A DNA stretch of 54,776 nucleotides from Oxalobacteraceae bacterium (GTDB lineage Bacteria; Pseudomonadota; Gammaproteobacteria; Burkholderiales; Burkholderiaceae_D), in assembly GCA_027490465.1 (NCBI GenBank), contig JAIXXZ010000059.1, positions 1 to 54,776 of the forward strand. Direction: 5' to 3'. Position 1 is the first letter of the stretch, and every line of letters starts with the position of its first letter. This document shows, piece after piece, positions 49,420 through 54,776 of the stretch. Made by a program: the position numbers and the translations under genes. The notes under the pieces are model-generated. The model saw nothing but the letters and a program-made list of their open reading frames with translations, was not told the origin of the DNA and made no database searches.

Positions 49420-50712
49420 TCAAACTGGGGGCTTTTGGAGTAGCGCGAAAAACAGCCCGTCATGGTCTTGATCTGGCCCTGCAACGGGCAGCAGCTGCCC
49501 GGGCGCATCAAGCGCAATGGCCTGATGGCGTTCAACCAGGCGTTTTGCCTGATCTTCGGATTCTTCCGGCCATATCGAGCAGGTCACCAGCAGCAGTTTT
49601 CCGCCCGGCCGCAGCATGCCCCACAGATTGTCGAGGATCGCAGCCGAATGCGCTGCCAGGCTCCCCGCATCCTCAGGCCGGCGCAACCAGCGGATATCAG
49701 GATGGCGCCGCACAATGCCCGAGGCCGTGCAGGGCACATCGGCAAGAATGCGGTCAAACAAACCGCCATCCCATCCCTCTCGTCGGCTTGCATCGGCGCA
49801 AAGCAGGCGCGCCGACAAGCCGAGTCGATCGAGATTCTGCGCCACACGTTCAAGTCGCTCCGGATCCTGATCGATTGCGGTCAGATCGATATCGGCCAAT
49901 TCGAGCAGATGGCCGGTCTTGCCGCCCGGAGCCGCACAGGCGTCCAGCACACGCATGCCGGCTTTCACATCCAGCAAGGGCGCTGCCAATTGCGCCCCCG
50001 CGTCCTGCACTGACACCAGCCCTTGCATGAACCCCGGTATCTCTGTCACCGGCATCGGTCGCTTCAGTCGTACAGCCGATGGGCCAATCGCTTCAGCCGA
50101 CAACCCATGCTGCGCGAGCAGAGTCAGATAGTCCGCCAGACTGCTCTTGCGCACATTGACGCGCAAGCTCATGGGTCCCTGCAGATTGCCCGCTGCCAGC
50201 AGCGATTGCCATTGCGCTGGCCATGCTTTGCGTGTCTTGTCGATCCACCAGCGCGGATAATTCCATTGCGCCGTTTCGTCATCTTGCAGTTGCCGCAGCA
50301 AGTGCTCCCGTTCGCGCGTATAGCGGCGCAATACCGCATTAACCAGACCTTTGGCCTTGGCCAGTTCACGGTCTGCGCCGCAGGCCGTCACCGTCTGATC
50401 CACCAGAGTGTGTTCACTGTAAGCGGGTTCGGCATCAGACAGCAGTGCAAGCGCACAGCACAGCAGGCTGTGCAGTCGCGCTTGCTGCAGAGGCTTATCG
50501 GTCAACAGCGCAAGCAATGCCCGACCCCGACCCCAGTGACGCATGCTGCGATAACTGAGATCCTGTATCGCGCCACGTGCTGGGCCAGTGGCACGCATCG
50601 TCTCAAAGCTCGAAGACAGCGCGCGCGGCAGCGCATTGCCGGCCTCGACCTGCGCGAGTGCGTGCGCAGCGCCCGTAAGTGCAAACGCCAGTGATTCGGG
50701 TCGTAATTTCAA
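49420..50712 (-). CDS. rsmB: 16S rRNA (cytosine-967-C5)-methyltransferase
   Basis: RsmB (430 residues) methylates C967 of 16S rRNA. An N-terminal NusB-like domain (about 1-150) is followed by the methyltransferase with VLDACAAPGGKTGHLLE, the DVPCTASG motif and the catalytic-cysteine stretch TCSIWPEESEDQ. Start appears to be TTG at 50712; the protein then matches family length. It heads the gene series leading to DUF4390 and ntrY. Confidence 0.95.
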   Translation of the reverse strand: MKLRPESLAFALTGAAHALAQVEAGNALPRALSSSFETMRATGPARGAIQDLSYRSMRHWGRGRALLALLTDKPLQQARLHSLLCCALALLSDAEPAYSEHTLVDQTVTACGADRELAKAKGLVNAVLRRYTREREHLLRQLQDDETAQWNYPRWWIDKTRKAWPAQWQSLLAAGNLQGPMSLRVNVRKSSLADYLTLLAQHGLSAEAIGPSAVRLKRPMPVTEIPGFMQGLVSVQDAGAQLAAPLLDVKAGMRVLDACAAPGGKTGHLLELADIDLTAIDQDPERLERVAQNLDRLGLSARLLCADASRREGWDGGLFDRILADVPCTASGIVRRHPDIRWLRRPEDAGSLAAHSAAILDNLWGMLRPGGKLLLVTCSIWPEESEDQAKRLVERHQAIALDAPGQLLPVAGPDQDHDGLFFALLQKPPV

Positions 50713-50803
50713 AACGATACTTTGGGCAGTTCACACATATTTCGCATGAATGAGGTGAACAAAGTGGTGCTGACAACGCCTGATATCGGACGGTCTGTGA
50801 ACA

Positions 50804-51139
50804 TCAGATACCCCACATCACGAATTGCTTGTCACGCTGTGCTGCTCGTAACATTTCCAGCAGCGGAAAAGCACGTGCGCCGAAGCTCACAGCCGAACCA
50901 GCCACCGGATCGCCGAATTCCTCATCCGCATTATCGGATGCGACGCTTTGTTTGTTGGTATCAGGCGATCGTTTGCTCTCGGTAATTGCAGCCTCGATAC
51001 GTGCGATGGCCTCAGTGATTTCTTCTGCAGTAATGACGCCGCGGTGCACGTCTTTACCCAAAAGGTCGAGAAGTGGTTTGGCGTGTATTTCATACATCAG
51101 TACATCGGCAGCAGATTTGGAGGTAAATGTAATCAACAT
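50804..51139 (-). CDS. DUF1840 family protein
   Basis: The 111-residue protein starts MLITFTSKSAADVLMYEIHA and matches DUF1840, a short family of betaproteobacteria. A run of acidic and polar residues follows, and the C-terminus ends in MWGI. Function is unknown. Start is ATG 51139. Confidence 0.8.
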   Translation of the reverse strand: MLITFTSKSAADVLMYEIHAKPLLDLLGKDVHRGVITAEEITEAIARIEAAITESKRSPDTNKQSVASDNADEEFGDPVAGSAVSFGARAFPLLEMLRAAQRDKQFVMWGI

Positions 51140-51340
51140 GATGGTGGCATCTTTCGTCGTGTAATGCGTCAAGCGGATGGCGACGCTGAAAATTTGTGTT
51201 TCATGACAAGCCATCACAGCATCGCCGTGCGAGGGCTTGGTAAATCAGGGGCTTGAAGACCCTTTAAACGCCATAAAAGTTTCCAGCTTTGTTCGCTCAG
51301 TGCCCTACCCGCATGAGCCTCGTCATGCCATCGTTGCCAA

Positions 51341-52624
51341 TCACGCGCTTGCGGGCTTTTCTGTAAATGGTGCGACACGCGATCCGGTACTCACGAAGAA
51401 AATCAGCGCACTGAGTTGAAGCAGCAGATAGACCGCCCATGACATTCGGATGGCCAATGACTGAGACCAGCCCTGCGACATGAACACATCAATCAGTAAT
51501 CCCATGCCCCATTGCAAGCCAAAAGCGCCAATGAAGAGCGTCAGATTGAATGCACTGTTAGCGCGCCCTGCTTGCGAGGACGGAAAAGACAAACTGACAT
51601 GCGTTTGTGCCAGCGTCGTCACCGTCACGACCAGCGCAAAAATCAACCAGAACACCCACGCCCAGGTATACGGGAAAAGCAGCATGGCCAGTTGTATCAG
51701 CATCGACAGGGCCAAACCATAGGTCACGACCCTCAGCGCAGGTATGCCTGGTCGGCCGCCATAGGACACGTAACGCGGTGCCCACCAGGACAGTCCAACA
51801 TAAGAAAGCATGAGGAAAAGATTGAATAGAAAAAGAACCCGCGACGTCTCATCCACCGACAGCCCCAGCACATTGACCATCCACGGTCCGGCCCACAGTG
51901 TCTGTATCGCCATGAAACCACCTTGGTACACACCACTCAGCAAGGCCATGCGACGAAAATAAGGATCCGCAAAAATCGCCCGATATCCTCCCGGCGCTGC
52001 GGGTGGTGCGGGCATGCTCGATTGCTGCTGCAGCATGTCCTTTTCCACGGGTTTGAGACGCAAGAAAAGCAGGGTCGCCGCCAGAATTATCATGGCCGCC
52101 ATCGCCCAGAAAACGCCGCGCCATCCAATCACAGGCAAGAGCATGGCGACAGGCACCGTCGTCGCCAGCGCGCCGCAAGTACCGAATACCAGCATCCAGC
52201 TTGCCAGCTGACTCTGCCGCTCTGGGGGATACCAGACACGATAGGCTTTGAGCGGCGCCATCAGACAGGCAGAAACACCAATGCCTATCAAAGCCCGGCC
52301 CAGCCACAAGCCAGCCAGCGTGTCGCTCGAGGCAAAGATGGCCGCGCCCAGTGCGGCAAAGGCAAGCAGTGCCGACTCTGTGCGTCGTGGGCCGTACTTG
52401 TCCAGCCACACGCCTAGCGGTAACTGCAGGCAGGCGAAGCCTACAAAGTACGCCGACGACAACAGACCCAGATCAGCGTTCGACAGCTGCAAGTCCGCCA
52501 TCAGCGCGGGCGCGATCACCGCATTGATCGCACGAAACGCATAAGACAGAAAATAGGCAGCGGCGAACACCAATACCACGCGCATGCCCAGTCTGCCCTG
52601 CAGATAGTGGGGGGCGTCGCTCAT
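51341..52624 (-). CDS. MFS transporter
   Basis: This 427-residue major facilitator has about 12 membrane segments and the motif GVWLDKYGPRRTE after helix 2. Substrate is unknown. The ATG at 52624 lies 1 bp beyond the stop of the upstream lipoprotein gene, so the pair is probably coupled; an ATG at 52639 is an alternative. Confidence 0.88.
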   Translation of the reverse strand: MSDAPHYLQGRLGMRVVLVFAAAYFLSYAFRAINAVIAPALMADLQLSNADLGLLSSAYFVGFACLQLPLGVWLDKYGPRRTESALLAFAALGAAIFASSDTLAGLWLGRALIGIGVSACLMAPLKAYRVWYPPERQSQLASWMLVFGTCGALATTVPVAMLLPVIGWRGVFWAMAAMIILAATLLFLRLKPVEKDMLQQQSSMPAPPAAPGGYRAIFADPYFRRMALLSGVYQGGFMAIQTLWAGPWMVNVLGLSVDETSRVLFLFNLFLMLSYVGLSWWAPRYVSYGGRPGIPALRVVTYGLALSMLIQLAMLLFPYTWAWVFWLIFALVVTVTTLAQTHVSLSFPSSQAGRANSAFNLTLFIGAFGLQWGMGLLIDVFMSQGWSQSLAIRMSWAVYLLLQLSALIFFVSTGSRVAPFTEKPASA

Positions 52625-52625
52625 C

Positions 52626-53171
52626 TCAGTTGAATGCAAAAGAACTCAGAAAGGTATCGGCAATTTCTGCGCTCAGCTTTCCTTTCGGGCCCAGTGCAAT
52701 GACCTGGAATACCCGAGTTTCGTGCGTGACGAAACGCGCGAACAGCGCCACCCCTGCCTGACCTGCCTTGCCCGTCGCATGCACCTGAATCGCTGTGGCG
52801 CCACCCTTCACAGTCACGGTCTTTTGTTCCACGACCTCGCCCTCGATGTTGCGCATCATCGCTGTTTGCATTGCGATCAGCGCCTTGGCACGCTGCGTTT
52901 CATCTTCAATTACAGCGGTGGCGACGGCAAAGTTAACGCCATCGGCTTCCGCTGCGGTCATCGTCATCATGACCTGCAATCCATCCAGATTGACTGTGCG
53001 ATCAAACGAGGAAGGTTTTGCCGGGAACAGCACGGTGTAGCCCGCGTCATTGCTGCGCACCTCACGCCAGTTCAGCGCAGGATCGCAGCCGGCCAACAAA
53101 CTGGTGAGCACGCAGAGTACGAAAAATGCCAATAGTCGCGAAGATCGCAACAACGAAGAAAGTTTGATCAT
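52626..53171 (-). CDS. Putative lipoprotein of unknown function
   Basis: The 181-residue protein starts MIKLSSLLRSSRLLAFFV and has a lipobox LLAGC (about 33). The mature part shows no domain I recognise. It sits between comM and the MFS transporter on one strand. Confidence 0.75.
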   Translation of the reverse strand: MIKLSSLLRSSRLLAFFVLCVLTSLLAGCDPALNWREVRSNDAGYTVLFPAKPSSFDRTVNLDGLQVMMTMTAAEADGVNFAVATAVIEDETQRAKALIAMQTAMMRNIEGEVVEQKTVTVKGGATAIQVHATGKAGQAGVALFARFVTHETRVFQVIALGPKGKLSAEIADTFLSSFAFN

Positions 53172-53200
53172 GGACGAGATGGTAACAGCAGCCCGAGACT

Positions 53201-54727
53201 TCACGATCGGTTCGAACTCAGCGCGCGTCGGTATTGGATGGCTTCCGATACATGTGCTGCGCCTACCGTGGGCGCATTGGCCAAGTCGGCGATCGTGCGC
53301 GCAAGCCGCAACACACGATGATAGGCACGTGCCGACCAGTTCAGTCGATCAATCGCAGTACGCAACAGTGATTCGGCGGCTGCTTCCGGCCGACACCATT
53401 CATCGATTTCCTGCACGCTCAGTCGTGCATTGGCTTTTTGCTGTCGCATCTGTTGCCGCTCGCGTGCGATGGCGACGCGCTGCGCGATGATGGCCGATGC
53501 TTCGCCGGGGGCGGTACTCAGCAGTTCTTCTGTGGTCAGCGCGGCAACCTGAATCTGCATGTCGATACGGTCCATCAGCGGGCCAGAAATTTTACCCTGA
53601 TAGCGTGCAATCGCATCGGGTGTGCAGCGGCAGGAGCGGGTCACATCGCCCAGATAGCCGCAAGGGCAGGGATTCATCGCAGCGATCAATTGAAAACGGC
53701 AGGGAAATTCGGCTTGTCGGGCGGCGCGTGAAATCGTGATGTGGCCGGCCTCCAGTGGTTCGCGCAAGACTTCCAGCACCTTGCGATCAAACTCCGGCAA
53801 CTCATCCAGAAACAGCACACCGTGATTGGCGAGCGAGATTTCACCGGGGCGAGGCACGCTGCTACCACCCACCAGCGCAATGCCCGAGGCCGTGTGATGC
53901 GGCGAGCGATACGGCCGCTGTCGCCAGCGGCTCATCGTAAAACTGCCGGCCAGCGATTGCACAGCAGCCGTTTCCAGTGATTCGGCGTCGCTCATCGGCG
54001 GCAATATGCCGGGCAGTCGCGCGGCGAGCATGGATTTACCACTGCCCGGCGGACCCACCATCAACACACTGTGGCCGCCCGCCGCCGCAATCTCCATTGC
54101 GCGCCGCGCATGCAGCTGGCCGCGCACTTCGGCGAAGTCAGGAATGCTGTTCAAAGCACCAGGCGCCGACGCTGCGTGCTCGGGGATCAGGCGCGCACTG
54201 GCATCAGCCGCAGCAAAGTGCGCGCAGACCTGCAGCAAACTATCTGCCGGATACACCCGCGCACCCGGCACCAGCGCTGCCTCTGCCGCATTGGCGCGCG
54301 GCAGAATGAAAGCGCGCCGGCGGCCGTCTTCCTGACGGTGCATCGCAAAGGTCATTGCCAGCGCCGCGCGTATGGGCCGCAGTTCTCCCGAGAGGGACAG
54401 CTCACCCGCAAATTCGTAATCATCCAATTCCGTGGCAGGCACCTGACCTGATGCAGCCAGTATCCCCAGCGCGATCGGCAAATCGAATCGTCCCGATTCC
54501 TTGGGCAAGTCGGCGGGTGCGAGGTTGACGGTGATATGCCCGGGCGGGAAATCAAAGCCGGCGTTATGCAGGGCGGCCCGCACGCGGTCGCGCGATTCGC
54601 GTACTTCTGTATCGGCCAAGCCCACGATGGCGAATGCCGGCAAGCCATTGGCCAGATGAACCTCGACCGTGACCGCGGGCGCGTCCATGCCGGACAGCGC
54701 GCGGCTTCTCAATACCGCCAGACCCAC
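53201..54727 (-). CDS. comM: Mg-chelatase-like AAA+ helicase ComM (YifB)
   Basis: The 508-residue protein has an N-terminal Lon-type fold (about 1-160, MGLAVLRSRALSGMDAPAVT), an AAA+ core with Walker A VGPPGSGKSMLA, Walker B GVLFLDELPEF and a cysteine cluster CPCGYLGDVTRSCRC. ComM helps branch migration during natural transformation. The start is GTG 54727. With dprA it shows a transformation-related gene set in this window. Confidence 0.94.
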   Translation of the reverse strand: MGLAVLRSRALSGMDAPAVTVEVHLANGLPAFAIVGLADTEVRESRDRVRAALHNAGFDFPPGHITVNLAPADLPKESGRFDLPIALGILAASGQVPATELDDYEFAGELSLSGELRPIRAALAMTFAMHRQEDGRRRAFILPRANAAEAALVPGARVYPADSLLQVCAHFAAADASARLIPEHAASAPGALNSIPDFAEVRGQLHARRAMEIAAAGGHSVLMVGPPGSGKSMLAARLPGILPPMSDAESLETAAVQSLAGSFTMSRWRQRPYRSPHHTASGIALVGGSSVPRPGEISLANHGVLFLDELPEFDRKVLEVLREPLEAGHITISRAARQAEFPCRFQLIAAMNPCPCGYLGDVTRSCRCTPDAIARYQGKISGPLMDRIDMQIQVAALTTEELLSTAPGEASAIIAQRVAIARERQQMRQQKANARLSVQEIDEWCRPEAAAESLLRTAIDRLNWSARAYHRVLRLARTIADLANAPTVGAAHVSEAIQYRRALSSNRS

Positions 54728-54737
54728 GGAATACGGC

Positions 54738-54776
54738 TCAGGCGCTGTGCCGGGATTCCAGCTCGGCGACCCGCGC
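54738..54776 (-). CDS. ubiK: C-terminal end of a probable UbiK-like protein (partial)
   Basis: Twelve codons before a TGA read ARVAELESRHSA. The pattern VAELE-SR is that of UbiK (YqiC/BMFP) coiled-coil C-termini, and ubiK often precedes comM. The fragment is too short for certainty. Confidence 0.45.
   Translation of the reverse strand, partial: ARVAELESRHSA

Overview
The window reads as the replication-origin end of a betaproteobacterial chromosome, most likely Burkholderiales and probably Oxalobacteraceae-like. This rests on four things: the rnpA-rpmH / dnaA-dnaN-gyrB arrangement; small families typical of that group (DUF3567, DUF1840, DUF3717, DUF4390); the dprA-smg-topB and rsmB-DUF4390-ntrY-regulator gene orders; and a phasin. 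Nearly everything is ordinary chromosomal DNA. I see no prophage, CRISPR array, rRNA or tRNA gene, toxin-antitoxin pair or intact insertion sequence. The unusual material is small: a dispersed repeat of about 135 bp, a structured leader RNA before metH, a tiny coupled membrane-protein gene and a few odd protein architectures.

Layout. 1-5832: the start of rnpA and all of rpmH (minus strand), a gap with one perfect DnaA box, then dnaA, dnaN and gyrB. 6006-8992: a haloacid-dehalogenase-like hydrolase and malate synthase G, closed by a strong terminator. 9108-11456: the ahpC-ahpF peroxide-defence pair on the minus strand, with a candidate OxyR operator upstream and a repeat element between the genes. 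11796-15629: a Tim44-domain membrane protein, an AI-2E-family permease, a TerC-family protein and NhaR. 15770-18906: three exported proteins on the minus strand (class I cytochrome c, GSDH-type beta-propeller dehydrogenase, YVTN beta-propeller protein), suggesting a periplasmic oxidation module. 19261-23793: GTP cyclohydrolase I, a SET-domain methyltransferase, a DUF4142 protein, a FAD-dependent dehydrogenase and a phasin. 24050-31174: an acyl-CoA-synthetase-like enzyme coupled to a B12-binding radical SAM protein; a DUF3717 protein; a MesD-like core methionine synthase; and an MFS transporter, 43-residue membrane protein and aminotransferase joined by overlapping start and stop codons. 31287-39331: a lipoprotein, then the minus-strand series LysM-dprA-smg-topB, and the divergent def-fmt pair. 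39332-43305: structured leader and cobalamin-dependent metH. 43429-54776 (minus strand): a YafJ-type amidotransferase, a TrmB-like methyltransferase, then the series rsmB - DUF4390 - NtrY-type kinase - REC-Fis regulator - CobW-like fragment - DUF3567, followed by DUF1840, an MFS transporter, a lipoprotein, comM and the last codons of a probable ubiK.

How the genes work together. dnaA/dnaN/gyrB/topB serve replication and topology; dprA and comM belong to DNA uptake and recombination; def/fmt/rsmB/rpmH/rnpA serve translation. ahpC/ahpF handle peroxides. The phasin, the acyl-CoA-synthetase-like enzyme and malate synthase G point to polyhydroxyalkanoate storage and C2/fatty-acid metabolism. Two methionine synthases of different type (MetH and a MesD-like core enzyme) sit about 11 kb apart. 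The best leads for something undescribed are the repeat family (three copies, each between co-directional genes), the metH leader RNA, the 43-residue coupled gene and the P-loop-less CobW-like protein in the NtrY operon. None is a proven new system.
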